In this document: positions 15,340 through 22,767 of the stretch, one piece after another | Numbering within the stretch: position 1 is the first letter of the stretch | How the letters are laid out: each line of letters starts with the position of its first letter | Origin: Porticoccaceae bacterium UBA2002 | GTDB lineage: Bacteria; Pseudomonadota; Gammaproteobacteria; Pseudomonadales; Porticoccaceae | Length of the DNA stretch: 22,767 bases | Direction: 5' to 3' | NCBI GenBank assembly: GCA_002334915.1 | Contig: DDCQ01000056.1 | Coordinates: 2,127-24,893, forward strand | Program-made: the position numbers and the translations under genes | Notes under the pieces: model-generated | Told to the model about the DNA's origin: nothing | The model's database searches: none | Seen by the model: the letters and a program-made list of their open reading frames with translations, nothing else

Positions 15340-16130
15340 TGTCTCAGGCGCTTCGCAACCAGTATCTGCAGCAGTTAGGTATTGTGCAGTATGTGGGCAG
15401 AGATCTGCCTGTGGTTGCGGGCCAGCCTGCAGTTCAAGCCGGTCCTGTGCCAGTGGCTCTGCAATCCCCGGAATCTCCACAGCTACCTGAGGCTGAAGGC
15501 CCGGTTGCCGAATCTATGGGCAGCCGAGTCAATGGGCTAATCCGTGAAAAATCCATGGCCGAGCTGGTTAATATTGGCCTGGAAGACAGCGGCCAGCCAA
15601 AAGCTTCAAAGCCTGCTGCGCCCGCAGAGCAGGTCTCTGCACCTGCCTCCGATATTAAACTGCGCCTGGCCCTGTGGCAGCCGACTGAGGAGCTGCTGGT
15701 ATGCAGCTCAGTTGAGGATGCCTTGCCGGAACCAGAGCAGATTTTACTTCTGGGTAATATATTGCAGGCGATGGGGCAGGGCAGTGGCCCGCTGCCGCAG
15801 ATGGAGCTGGTTGAATGGCCGCCCTATCCCAATATGGCCGGAGACGAAGCCGAGGTGCGAGAATTTTTAGCCACCTTGATTCAGGCCAGAATTGATAGCA
15901 GTGCCACAAAGATTTTACTGCTGCTTGGCGATATGGCAGCCCAGTGGCTGTTAACCCCAGAGCAACAGGCTGGGGTCAGCAATGGTCAGGTAGATGTATT
16001 TGGTCAAATCACTGGGCTGTTGATCCCCTCTCTGCCAATGATGATTGAGCAGCCCAGCTGCAAGCGGGATGCCTGGCAGACTATTCGCTATCTCTCGCCC
16101 CAGCGACATGTCCATAAAGCGGACAGCTAA
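15339..16130 (+). CDS. holD: probable DNA polymerase III psi subunit, extended form
   Basis: A 263-residue protein whose N-terminus, RNQYLQQLGIVQYVGRDLP (6-24), closely matches the start of E. coli psi (RDWQLQQLGITQW), the segment that binds the DnaX clamp loader. The gene lies directly before rimI, as holD does in E. coli. A C-terminal part (about 105-255, with QILLLGNILQAMG and AWQTIRYL) would correspond to the chi-binding domain. E. coli psi has only 137 residues; here a Pro/Ala/Gln-rich stretch of about 80 residues (25-105) and a longer C-terminal part account for the difference. It is coupled to leuA by a one-base overlap. I infer the function from the N-terminal motif and position; the rest is poorly conserved. 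Confidence 0.65.
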   Translation: MSQALRNQYLQQLGIVQYVGRDLPVVAGQPAVQAGPVPVALQSPESPQLPEAEGPVAESMGSRVNGLIREKSMAELVNIGLEDSGQPKASKPAAPAEQVSAPASDIKLRLALWQPTEELLVCSSVEDALPEPEQILLLGNILQAMGQGSGPLPQMELVEWPPYPNMAGDEAEVREFLATLIQARIDSSATKILLLLGDMAAQWLLTPEQQAGVSNGQVDVFGQITGLLIPSLPMMIEQPSCKRDAWQTIRYLSPQRHVHKADS

Positions 16131-16572
16131 TTTGTCTTACAGTATTCGGCCTATGGCTGCCGCTGACCTTGAGCAGGTCTGTGATATCGAAACCGCCTGC
16201 TCGCCATCGCCCTGGAGTCTTAAGCAGTTTGAGCTTAGCCTCCGCGACTCGCAGGTACTGGTACTGGATGATCATGTGGTTGGCTTTGGCATAATCAGCG
16301 CTGTGCTGGATCAGGCTGAACTGCACAATATTGCCATACATCCGGATAATCAGGGCCTGGGTCTGGGCGCCGCTATGCTGGATTACCTGCTGGATCATCT
16401 GGTGGATGAGGTTATATCAGTCTATCTTGAAGTCAGGCTATCTAATTTTCGCGCCATTCGCCTTTATCAGGAGCGGGGCTTTGAAAAAGTAGGGGAGCGG
16501 CGCGACTATTATAAAACTCAACTGGGTCGCGAGGATGCGCTGCTAATGTGTCGGCGGACCACTACTGATTAA
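16108..16572 (+). CDS. rimI: ribosomal protein S18 alanine N-acetyltransferase
   Basis: A GNAT acetyltransferase that modifies the N-terminal alanine of S18. Seen: SIRPMAAADL at the start, HNIAIHPDNQGLGLGAAMLDYLL with the acetyl-CoA loop Q-x-x-G-x-G, LEVRLSNFRAIRLYQERGF, RRDYY and GREDALLM, all matching RimI. The start is uncertain. ATG 16108 gives 154 residues and overlaps the preceding gene by 23 bases; TTG 16132, just after the upstream stop, gives 146 residues, nearer E. coli RimI (148). An ATG at 16045 would add residues unlike the family. Its substrate gene rpsR is in this same window. A clear terminator follows. Confidence 0.92.
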   Translation: MSIKRTANLSYSIRPMAAADLEQVCDIETACSPSPWSLKQFELSLRDSQVLVLDDHVVGFGIISAVLDQAELHNIAIHPDNQGLGLGAAMLDYLLDHLVDEVISVYLEVRLSNFRAIRLYQERGFEKVGERRDYYKTQLGREDALLMCRRTTTD

Positions 16573-16583
16573 TACTGAAGTTT

Positions 16584-16606
16584 GTTACCCTTGGGTAACT
16601 TTTATT
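16584..16606 (+). terminator. intrinsic terminator after rimI
   Basis: A perfect stem, GTTACCC (16584-16590) with GGGTAAC (16593-16599), followed by TTTTATT. The tip of the stem must open to give a 4-base loop. It ends the leuA-holD-rimI transcript just before nfeD. Confidence 0.8.
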
Positions 16607-16621
16607 GAAATGAGGCGTTAC

Positions 16622-17074
16622 ATGGAACTGCAGATGCTTTACTGGCACTGGCTGGTGCTCGGCGTTGTACTGATTGTGGCAGAGATATTTATTCCCAGCT
16701 TTACTATTCTATGGTTTGGCCTGGGTGCTCTGGTCGTGGGGGTGGCGGCGCTGATGGTCGAGATGTCCCTTAGCCTGCAGGTGCTGCTGTGGTCAATTTT
16801 CTCAGTGCTGTTTACGGTGCTGTGGTTTAAGCTGGTCAAGCCCAGAATGGTAGACAGTAGCAATAGCCAAATGGCGCGCGAGGCGGCCATTGGTGAGTCA
16901 GGGCAGGTGATTAAGCTACCCGCCGGAGATACCAGAGGTAAACTGCGCTTTAGTACGCCGATTCTGGGTGAAGATGAATGGGAATTTAGCTGCGATTCGG
17001 AAGTGGCCCTTGGCGATCGTCTGCATATTCAAGAAATTTCAGACAGCGTTTTAATAGTAGCCAAACTCAGTTAA
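16622..17074 (+). CDS. NfeD family membrane protein
   Basis: A 150-residue short-form NfeD protein. Two or three transmembrane helices (about 5-25, 28-47 and 50-72), including EIFIPSFTILWFGLGALVVG, are followed by a soluble C-terminal OB-fold domain with GESGQVIKLPAGDTRGKLRF and GEDEWEF. NfeD proteins partner with SPFH proteins at membrane microdomains, and the next gene is such a protein, 22 bases downstream, so the pair is probably one unit. I chose ATG 16622 because GAGG at 16612-16615 is well placed for it; ATG 16610 would add four residues but has no ribosome site. Confidence 0.9.
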   Translation: MELQMLYWHWLVLGVVLIVAEIFIPSFTILWFGLGALVVGVAALMVEMSLSLQVLLWSIFSVLFTVLWFKLVKPRMVDSSNSQMAREAAIGESGQVIKLPAGDTRGKLRFSTPILGEDEWEFSCDSEVALGDRLHIQEISDSVLIVAKLS

Positions 17075-17096
17075 TGATTTACAGGAGATAAAAAGA

Positions 17097-17948
17097 ATGG
17101 AAGGTACATTTATTGTTGTAGCAATTTTAATACTGGTAATTATCACCCTTTTTAAAGGTATTCGCCTGGTGCCTCAGGGCTCCAAATGGGTGGTTCAGCG
17201 GCTGGGGAAATTTCACAAATCTCTGAGTCCTGGTCTTAACCTGATTATTCCCTATATAGATGATGTGTCTTTTAAGGCTACCACCAAGGATATTGTGCTG
17301 GATATCCCTTCCCAGGAAGTAATCACTCTGGATAACGTAGTGATTATTGCCAATGCGGTGGCCTACATTAATATTATTAGCCCGGAGCGAGCGGTCTATG
17401 GTGTTGAAGACTATGAGTTGGCTATTCGCACTCTGGTGCAGACCTCTCTGCGTTCCATTGTGGGTGAGATGGCGCTGGATGATGCACTGTCGTCGCGGGA
17501 TCAGATTAAAGCCAAGCTAAAAGATTCTATCTCCGATGATATTGCCGACTGGGGCATTACTCTGAAGACTGTTGAGATTCAGGATATTAACCCCTCGGGT
17601 ACCATGCAGCAGGCGATGGAAGAGCAGGCAGCCGCAGAGCGACAGCGCCGCGCCACTGTAACCCGTGCCGATGGTGAAAAGACTGCAGCAATTCTGGAAG
17701 CCGATGGCCGTCTGGAAGCATCACGTCGCGATGCAGAGGCTCAGGTAGTGCTGGCCGAGGCCACCAAAGAAGCATTGTCTAAAGTGAATGAGGCTATTCA
17801 GGACAAAGAATTGCCCGCGATGTATCTGCTGGGTGAGCAGTATATTGATGCCATGAAAAGTCTGTCTAAATCATCCAATGCTAAACTAGTGGTGCTGCCG
17901 GCAGATATTCCAGCGGCAGTGCGCGGTATCATGAATAATACTAAGTAG
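17097..17948 (+). CDS. SPFH/stomatin-like protein (QmcA type)
   Basis: A 283-residue protein with one N-terminal transmembrane helix (2-20), then the SPFH/Band 7 domain: VPQGSKWVVQRLGKFHKSLSPGLN and FKATTKDIVLDIPSQEVITLDNV. The Ala/Glu/Arg-rich coiled coil (about 180-230, AMEEQAAAERQRRATVTRADGEK) is typical of stomatins. These proteins form large rings in the membrane and help organise microdomains and protein quality control. The Shine-Dalgarno CAGGAG is strong. With the preceding nfeD it makes the widespread NfeD-stomatin pair (ybbK/qmcA in E. coli). No protease domain is present. Confidence 0.93.
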   Translation: MEGTFIVVAILILVIITLFKGIRLVPQGSKWVVQRLGKFHKSLSPGLNLIIPYIDDVSFKATTKDIVLDIPSQEVITLDNVVIIANAVAYINIISPERAVYGVEDYELAIRTLVQTSLRSIVGEMALDDALSSRDQIKAKLKDSISDDIADWGITLKTVEIQDINPSGTMQQAMEEQAAAERQRRATVTRADGEKTAAILEADGRLEASRRDAEAQVVLAEATKEALSKVNEAIQDKELPAMYLLGEQYIDAMKSLSKSSNAKLVVLPADIPAAVRGIMNNTK

Positions 17949-17962
17949 GTGAACTAGGTAAT

Positions 17963-17981
17963 GAGCCTCGCTTCGAGGCTC
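17963..17981. other. perfect hairpin after the SPFH gene
   Basis: GAGCCTCG (17963-17970), loop CTT, CGAGGCTC (17974-17981): an 8-base perfect stem with no T-run after it (TTGGC follows). It may protect the 3' end of the message or work together with the terminator just downstream. Confidence 0.5.
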
Positions 17982-17988
17982 TTGGCAA

Positions 17989-18019
17989 GCGTCAACCAAA
18001 ACCTCTGGTTGGCGTTTTG
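17989..18019 (+). terminator. terminator before the lipoprotein gene
   Basis: GCGTCAACC (17989-17997) pairs with GGTTGGCGT (18007-18015), including two G-T wobbles, followed by TTT (18016-18018). It probably ends the nfeD-SPFH transcript. Confidence 0.6.
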
Positions 18020-18052
18020 TAAAAGGATGACTAGACCAATAAAGGATTTGTT

Positions 18053-18430
18053 ATGTTAAAGCTATGGCTTTCAGTTGCATTCGCATTGTTGCTTACCGGT
18101 TGTGCCAGTGGTTATCGCTACGGCGCCCCTCAAGAAGTGATTATAGATACCCTGGGTGTAGACCCCTACCAATACCAAGTCGATCTGGCGGACTGCAAAG
18201 ACTATGCCGCCAATATCGATGTCAGTAACCGCACTGTGGAGGGGGCAGCCGAAGGCGCTGTGGTTGGCGCTGTGCTGGGTGCTGTGGTTGGCAACAGCAA
18301 TACCACCAAGCGCGGCGCTGGGGCTGGTGCTGTATTGGGCGGGGTAAAGTCCAATGAGCGCGCCCGCCACGAGCAGAGTAAAATTGTTAAGCGTTGCTTA
18401 AAGGGCCGCGGTTACAAGGTACTTAACTAG
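18053..18430 (+). CDS. glycine-zipper lipoprotein
   Basis: A 125-residue protein with a signal peptide and the lipobox LTGC (14-17; lipidated Cys17). The mature part starts ASGYRYGAPQEV and has a Gly/Ala-rich zipper (about 62-97: GAAEGAVVGAVLGAVVG, then GAGAGAVLGGV) of the kind that packs helices in the membrane. Cys48 and Cys116 could form a disulfide. Such small lipoproteins are usually in the outer membrane, in the same broad class as glycine-zipper proteins like SlyB, but no specific role can be given. AAAGGA before the ATG is a good ribosome site. It seems to be a single-gene unit, with terminators on both sides. Confidence 0.85.
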   Translation: MLKLWLSVAFALLLTGCASGYRYGAPQEVIIDTLGVDPYQYQVDLADCKDYAANIDVSNRTVEGAAEGAVVGAVLGAVVGNSNTTKRGAGAGAVLGGVKSNERARHEQSKIVKRCLKGRGYKVLN

Positions 18431-18443
18431 AATTAACTCACCC

Positions 18444-18481
18444 AAAAACGGCTTGGTTTCAGTGCTTAACCGGCCGTTTTT
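18444..18481. terminator. bidirectional terminator between converging genes
   Basis: AAAAACGGC (18444-18452) pairs with GCCGTTTTT (18473-18481), and inside it GGTT (18455-18458) pairs with AACC (18468-18471). The A- and T-runs at the ends let it work in both directions, for the lipoprotein gene and for the response regulator, whose last codons lie inside it. Confidence 0.8.
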
Positions 18482-18983
18482 GCAGTTTTCTCTGCAATGT
18501 CCTGCGATGCATGCCCAGAACCCGAGCGGTGGCTGAAATATTGCCATCGTTTTCGTTAAGCACTCGCTGAATATGTTCCCACTCCACCCGGTTTACTGAG
18601 GGCGGTAATGTCTGTGCTGGCTGTGTCTGTTGAATTTGCCCTGGCTCAAAGGCGGCAATAATTTCATCCACGGAGGCGGGCTTGCCAAGATAATTAACCG
18701 CACCCAGCTTAATGGCTTCTACTGCAGTGGAGATACTGGAATAGCCAGTGAGCAGCACCACCTCTATATCTGGCTTTAAGGCCAGCAGCTGCTGCAGTAT
18801 TCCAAGCCCGGATTCCTGTTCTAGCTTAAGGTCTAAAACAACTCTCTGAATAGCCGAATTGTGGCATTGGGCAATGGCCTCAGTGCCATTGCCTGCGGTT
18901 GCCACATCATATCCACGCTGAGTTAGTACTCTTGCCAGCACCGAGGTGAAGACTGGGTCATCATCCACTACCAAATAAGTCAT
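18459..18983 (-). CDS. response regulator, RegA/ActR/RoxR type
   Basis: A 174-residue regulator. The receiver domain (1-115) has the acidic pocket D7-D8-D9, phosphorylation site Asp51 (VVLDLKLE), a Thr in LLTGYSS and the conserved Lys in LGKPAS. After a Pro/Gln-rich linker (about 116-130) comes a Fis-type helix-turn-helix (133-170, NISATARVLGMHRRTLQRKLQKR), the signature of the RegA/PrrA/RoxR family that adjusts respiratory and redox genes. It has no AAA+ domain. It starts within the stop of the kinase gene (4-base ATGA overlap), so the two are translated together. The target genes are not in this window. Confidence 0.92.
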   Translation of the reverse strand: MTYLVVDDDPVFTSVLARVLTQRGYDVATAGNGTEAIAQCHNSAIQRVVLDLKLEQESGLGILQQLLALKPDIEVVLLTGYSSISTAVEAIKLGAVNYLGKPASVDEIIAAFEPGQIQQTQPAQTLPPSVNRVEWEHIQRVLNENDGNISATARVLGMHRRTLQRKLQKRPVKH

Positions 18984-20344
18984 TGGCTATTCTCTGAATC
19001 CAGTGGGTCAGTCTCTTTACTGGGGTTGGCAAGGGGCAGAATAATTTGCGTATGGGTGCCTCCTGCGGGGGCATCGCTAAGACAGACTGTGCCACCAAAG
19101 CGAGTCAGGGTAGCCTGAGATAAGAATAGTCCCAGCCCCAGCCCGTCGGTTTTATGGGTGACAAATGCCTGTCCCAGATTATGAATATTCTGACTTGCCA
19201 GCCCCGGACCATGGTCGCGAATATCTATGGTGGCAGTTTCATTGTTCCAGCTGATTACCACCTCTACAATTTCTGGGCTGGCATCGGCAGCATTGTTAAG
19301 TAAATTGATTATTGATTGTTCAATGGTCGGGTGAAACAGCCCCATGCATTGATTATTATCCAGACTGATATCTACTTTTAAGCTGGGTCGCATAAGCTGC
19401 CAGCGCTCCAACAGCTGGGAAAAATAGTCTTGCACCCGCACAGGTTTTTGGTGGTTCGACTGGGATTCTTCCGCGGTCATCAACAGTTTTTTTAATGTTT
19501 GTTTGCAGATTTCAATTTGCTGTTGAAGAAGCCGATGTTCCGAATTGGGCTGAGTTGTATCCGCTGCCAGTTCATCAATAATAATCTTCATTGTATTGAG
19601 TGGAGTGCCCAGTTCATGGGCCGTACCTGCTGCCAATGTGCCTACCGCTAAAAGCTGCTCGTCGCGCAACTGGATTTCCCGCTGCTCGGCGATTTTCTGC
19701 TGTTGGCGTTTGACTGTATTGGCCATAGGGCGGATAAAGTAAATGATAATTAATGCACTAATAGCAAAGTTGGCCCACATGCCCAAGATATGCAGGTTCG
19801 CCAAGCCCGAGTGTTGTGAGTGCTGTCCATGCATAGAACTCATTTCCATGGGCGCTATGGCAGCTATAGGCACATACTGATTTAGCAGCAGTGAATAGCT
19901 GCCCAAAGCAGCCAGGGCAATAAAAATGCTAAGGGTGCCAGACAATGTAATAGACGCAATACTGATGGGAATCAGATAGTAGGAGATAAATGGGTTGGAT
20001 GCGCCGCCACTAAAATACAGCACCATGGAAAAGAACAGAATATCAATTAACAGGTGAGAAAAAAATTCCCTGTCAACAATAGGCACAGATGTTCTACTGC
20101 GCAACCAGGTGGCTACAGTAATAGCAGTATAGATGGCCAGTATTATGGCAATGGCCATCACTGGCAGGCCAATGGGTTTGACAACACTAAAGAAAGCCAG
20201 CGCCAGCCACTGACCCAGCAGAGCGACGCCTCGAATAAAGCTGAGGCGCTGCAGGTTGGTCTGAGCTGTTAGATAGGTTTGATAGCTTGGGTCATTATTC
20301 ATGCTGGCATAATAACAGAAAAGTCTGCCTGCAAGCTGGGGCAC
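18980..20344 (-). CDS. sensor histidine kinase, RegB/PrrB/RoxS type
   Basis: A 454-residue kinase. About six transmembrane helices (35-205) include FSGGASNPFISYYL, whose GGxxNPF (113-119) is the quinone-sensing signature of RegB. The phosphoacceptor is His243 in TAHELGTPLNTM. Cys280 (EICKQTL) sits where RegB has its redox-active cysteine. The ATPase domain has LLNNAADAS, DHGPGLA and GLGLGLF. The loop before the last helix is unusually rich in Met and His (MEMSSMHGQHSQHSG, 166-180). I use GTG 20344, which has AAAGG upstream; an ATG 14 codons later has no ribosome site. It probably senses the redox state of the quinone pool. Confidence 0.92.
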   Translation of the reverse strand: MPQLAGRLFCYYASMNNDPSYQTYLTAQTNLQRLSFIRGVALLGQWLALAFFSVVKPIGLPVMAIAIILAIYTAITVATWLRSRTSVPIVDREFFSHLLIDILFFSMVLYFSGGASNPFISYYLIPISIASITLSGTLSIFIALAALGSYSLLLNQYVPIAAIAPMEMSSMHGQHSQHSGLANLHILGMWANFAISALIIIYFIRPMANTVKRQQQKIAEQREIQLRDEQLLAVGTLAAGTAHELGTPLNTMKIIIDELAADTTQPNSEHRLLQQQIEICKQTLKKLLMTAEESQSNHQKPVRVQDYFSQLLERWQLMRPSLKVDISLDNNQCMGLFHPTIEQSIINLLNNAADASPEIVEVVISWNNETATIDIRDHGPGLASQNIHNLGQAFVTHKTDGLGLGLFLSQATLTRFGGTVCLSDAPAGGTHTQIILPLANPSKETDPLDSENSQ

Positions 20345-20416
20345 TAAGCCTTTGGCGTGCCTGAAAAAAGGGTTACTATAAAGCCCTCTAGCAGTTAAAA
20401 ATAAGTTGAACTAAGT

Positions 20417-20782
20417 ATGGAACCACTTTCCGATGACCTGCAGGAAAATCTCGATCGTCTGATTGTCGAATGTCTTGAAAATGGCTGTGTCTGGGGTTTG
20501 CAGGACCAGCAGGGCAACTGGTCTCTGGTCAGCTCAACCGATAGCGATGATATTGATGTTATGCCATTTTGGTCTACTAGCAGTTTCGCTCAGGCGCTGT
20601 GCAATGGCGACTGGGCCATCTACAAACCAGTGGCCATTGACCTGGAAGAGTTTCTCGATGACTGGTTACCCGGTATGCACAGCGATGTGCTGATGGTGGG
20701 TATTAACTGGAGCGAGGAACTAGAGGGTCAGGAAATGGAGCCTCTGGACCTGCTAGAAGAGTTTGAGGCGGAGCTGGACTAG
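20417..20782 (+). CDS. DUF2750 family protein
   Basis: A 121-residue, strongly acidic, soluble protein with CVWGLQDQQGNWSL (24-37), MPFWSTSSFAQALCNGDWAIYKP (in two parts, 49-71), IDLEEFLDDWLPGM and VGINWSEELEGQEMEP. This order of motifs is that of the DUF2750 family, whose function is not known to me. It starts 72 bases from the divergent kinase gene; TATAAA near 20380 could be its -10. There is no clear ribosome site before the ATG. No signal peptide or membrane helix. Confidence 0.8.
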   Translation: MEPLSDDLQENLDRLIVECLENGCVWGLQDQQGNWSLVSSTDSDDIDVMPFWSTSSFAQALCNGDWAIYKPVAIDLEEFLDDWLPGMHSDVLMVGINWSEELEGQEMEPLDLLEEFEAELD

Positions 20783-20837
20783 CCCCGCCAAACCATCTGT
20801 TATACCGGATACCCCTCTGGCAATAGCCATATTGCCC

Positions 20838-20865
20838 TTGACCTGAGCTTTAAACTGATTAGTAT
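20838..20865 (+). promoter_or_regulatory. possible promoter of the DUF3581 gene
   Basis: TTGACC (20838-20843) and TAGTAT (20860-20865), 16 bases apart, about 30 bases before the DUF3581 start. The -35 is good, the -10 moderate. No other signal is seen in this 114-base gap. Confidence 0.45.
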
Positions 20866-20896
20866 GCGCGGCTGACACTCAGGGCCTGCCTTATTT

Positions 20897-21598
20897 ATGT
20901 TTCTCGATAGTTTTTACAATCAGAACGACACTGACTTAACCATTAGTGCAGAGCAGGGCAGTCGCTTTGCCAAAGCTGTGAGCAATGATTTTAATCCGAT
21001 TCATGATGCGGACAGCAAGCGCTTCTGTGTTCCGGGAGACCTGCTGTTTGCCATTGCGCTGCAGCGTTATGGTTTGAGCCAGGAAATGTCTTTTACCTTT
21101 TCCGGCATGGTATCTGCCGATACTGGTCTGGTATTTCCAGAGGCACCTGGCAATGAATTTGAAATTTTAGATGGTCGTGACAAGTGCTATCTGCAGGTTA
21201 AGCGTTCACCGCAAGCCGCATTTGATCAAAAGATGATAGAGCAGCTGGTGCGCAGCTATGTGCTGTTCTCTGGGCAGAACTTCCCCTATATTATTGTGCC
21301 GCTAATGGCTGAGCACAATGTGATGATCAATCCGGCGCGGCCACTGGCGATCTATCAGGCTATGTCGCTGCATCTGGATCGTTTTGACTTGACTCAGCCG
21401 GTCGTTGAACTTGCCGACAAACGGATGATAGTGGATGGCAAGCGCGGTGATGTGGAGCTGCAGTTCCGACTGATGGATGGCGGCGATGAGATTGGCTATG
21501 GGGTAAAGAAGCTTATTCTCAGCGGCCTGCGGGAATACCAGCAGGCGGCCGTTGATAAAATGGTTGCAGACTATAGATCCTGGAAGGCTAACTTCTAA
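20897..21598 (+). CDS. DUF3581 family protein, hotdog-like
   Basis: A 233-residue soluble protein starting MFLDSFYNQNDTDLTISAEQ in two parts, with GSRFAKAVSNDFNPIHDADS (21-40). That segment resembles DxNPxHxD, the motif of MaoC-type hydratases and other hotdog-fold enzymes (Asp31 and His36 would be the dyad). The family is known to me as DUF3581, common in Gammaproteobacteria and of unknown function. No membrane segments. The start has no good ribosome site, but the N-terminus fits the family. It converges on uvrA with only 10 bases between stops, and no terminator fits in the gap. Confidence 0.82.
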   Translation: MFLDSFYNQNDTDLTISAEQGSRFAKAVSNDFNPIHDADSKRFCVPGDLLFAIALQRYGLSQEMSFTFSGMVSADTGLVFPEAPGNEFEILDGRDKCYLQVKRSPQAAFDQKMIEQLVRSYVLFSGQNFPYIIVPLMAEHNVMINPARPLAIYQAMSLHLDRFDLTQPVVELADKRMIVDGKRGDVELQFRLMDGGDEIGYGVKKLILSGLREYQQAAVDKMVADYRSWKANF

Positions 21599-21608
21599 AC
21601 TGGGGCGG

Positions 21609-22767
21609 TCAGCGCGCTAAAATACCTTTCAAGAAATGCCCAGTGTGGGAACCCTTGACCAGTGCTACCTCTTCCGGGGTTCCCTGAGCGACAATCTCTC
21701 CACCGCCGGAACCTCCCTCTGGGCCCAGATCCACAATCCAGTCTGCAGTTTTAATCACATCCAGATTATGTTCAATTACCACCACTGTATTGCCATGGTC
21801 GCGCAGGCGATGAAGCACGGCTAGCAGCTGCTCAATATCATGGAAGTGCAGGCCGGTGGTGGGTTCATCAAGAATATACAATGTCTTGCCGGTATCTCGT
21901 TTAGATAGCTCCTTGGATAGTTTGACCCGCTGGGCTTCACCGCCGGATAATGTGGTCGCTGACTGACCCAGACTGATATAGGACAGGCCCACATCAATCA
22001 AGGTTTGCAGTTTGCGCGCAATGGCGGGGATGGCGTCGAAGAATTCCCGAGCATCTTCAATGGTCATCTCCAGAACCTGATGAATATTCTTGCCTTTAAA
22101 GTGCACGTCCAGGGTTTCGCGATTGTAGCGTTTGCCCTTGCAGGCATCGCAGGGCACATAGATATCGGGCAAGAAGTGCATCTCGACCTTGGTTACACCA
22201 TCGCCCTGACAGGCCTCACAGCGACCGCCCTTTACATTAAAGCTAAAGCGCCCCGGGTTATAGCCTCGCGAGCGGGCTTCCTGGGTGCCGGCAAATAGCT
22301 CGCGCACAGGTGTGAAGATACCTGTGTAGGTGGCCGGGTTGGAGCGGGGAGTACGACCAATTGGGCTCTGGTTAATATCAATGCATTTATCCAGATGGCT
22401 GAGCCCGGTGATCTTGGTATGGGCCGCTGGCTTTAATGTGGTGGCCTTATTAAGGGCTACTGCCGCCGCTGGATAAAGGGTTTCATTGATCAGTGTCGAC
22501 TTGCCCGACCCGGAGACACCGGTAATACAGGTAAAGACCCCCTGGGGTATTTCCAGATCAATTTTTTGTAGGTTATTACCAGTGGCGCCGGTAATTTTAA
22601 GAGTCTTGCCCTTACCTTTGTTGCGCACCTTGGGAATAACAATTCCGCGCTTGCCGGACATAAACTGCCCAGTGATAGAGTTTTTATTGGCTTTGATCTG
22701 CTTGGCGGTGCCTTCCGCAACAATTTCGCCACCATGAATCCCAGCCCCTGGGCCTATATCGATAATA
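21609..22767 (-). CDS. uvrA: excinuclease ABC subunit A, C-terminal part (runs off the window)
   Basis: The last 386 codons of UvrA, the damage-sensing ATPase of nucleotide excision repair. The reading frame continues past the window edge, starting [19 protein letters not shown], so the Met at 22661 is internal (QFMSGKR) and not a start. Seen in order: Walker [11 protein letters not shown] of the second ATPase, the zinc finger CEACQGDG...[10 protein letters not shown], the ABC signature [15 protein letters not shown] and Walker [13 protein letters not shown], then a normal C-terminus ([11 protein letters not shown]). UvrA is about 940 residues in E. coli, so somewhat over half lies outside. 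No frameshift in the visible part. Confidence 0.96.
   Translation of the reverse strand, partial: IIDIGPGAGIHGGEIVAEGTAKQIKANKNSITGQFMSGKRGIVIPKVRNKGKGKTLKITGATGNNLQKIDLEIPQGVFTCITGVSGSGKSTLINETLYPAAAVALNKATTLKPAAHTKITGLSHLDKCIDINQSPIGRTPRSNPATYTGIFTPVRELFAGTQEARSRGYNPGRFSFNVKGGRCEACQGDGVTKVEMHFLPDIYVPCDACKGKRYNRETLDVHFKGKNIHQVLEMTIEDAREFFDAIPAIARKLQTLIDVGLSYISLGQSATTLSGGEAQRVKLSKELSKRDTGKTLYILDEPTTGLHFHDIEQLLAVLHRLRDHGNTVVVIEHNLDVIKTADWIVDLGPEGGSGGGEIVAQGTPEEVALVKGSHTGHFLKGILAR

Noticed and set aside
16045..16107. N-terminal extension of rimI from ATG 16045
   Set aside because: It would add 21 residues unlike RimI and deepen the overlap with the preceding gene; no ribosome site.
22490..22661. 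Met at 22661 as the start of a 350-residue protein
   Set aside because: The frame stays open to the window edge and reads as normal UvrA sequence, so this Met is internal.

Overview
The window reads as a conserved chromosomal segment of a gammaproteobacterium. The order rlmB - rpsF - rpsR - DUF2232 - rplI - dnaB and the pairing of ilvBN with pssA are what I know from Pseudomonas-type genomes. The RoxR/RegA-type regulator with its RegB-type kinase, DUF2750, DUF3581 and a HolD-like gene before rimI also fit Gammaproteobacteria. Compact spacing, a base composition near half GC by eye, and an ilvB leader of the kind reported for oligotrophic marine Gammaproteobacteria suggest a marine relative of the SAR92/Porticoccaceae or Cellvibrionales groups. 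That finer placement is inference. I see no transposase, phage gene, CRISPR array, tRNA or rRNA.

Layout. 1-580 (minus): the 5' end of glpK behind a small RDD membrane protein. 738-2160: rlmB and a CDP-alcohol phosphatidyltransferase. 2219-4534: the ribosomal operon rpsF-rpsR-DUF2232-rplI, with a clear promoter, a structured leader resembling an S6:S18 autoregulatory site, and a strong terminator. 4589-7347: dnaB, panC and panD. 7452-9143 (minus): a lipoprotein amidohydrolase. 9239-11824: promoter, attenuator-like leader, ilvB and ilvN (acetolactate synthase). 11878-13495: a tyrosine-phosphatase-like protein and pssA. 13554-16572: a leucine-rich leader peptide, leuA, a HolD-like gene and rimI, with overlapping starts and stops. 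16622-18430: nfeD, a stomatin-like SPFH gene and a glycine-zipper lipoprotein. 18459-20344 (minus): a RegB/RegA-type two-component pair. 20417-21598: DUF2750 and DUF3581 proteins. 21609-22767 (minus): the 3' part of uvrA, running off the window.

How it works together. Branched-chain amino acid synthesis is the main metabolic theme: ilvBN and leuA each have a leader with a short Leu/Val/Ile-rich reading frame and competing hairpins, so both are probably attenuated. PanC and PanD feed coenzyme A synthesis. The ribosomal operon, dnaB and the HolD-like gene form a translation/replication core.

No wholly new system stands out. The points most worth checking are the two attenuator leaders, the long HolD-like protein coupled to leuA, an insert of about 26 residues in DnaB just before Walker B, and a Met/His-rich loop in the RegB-type sensor.
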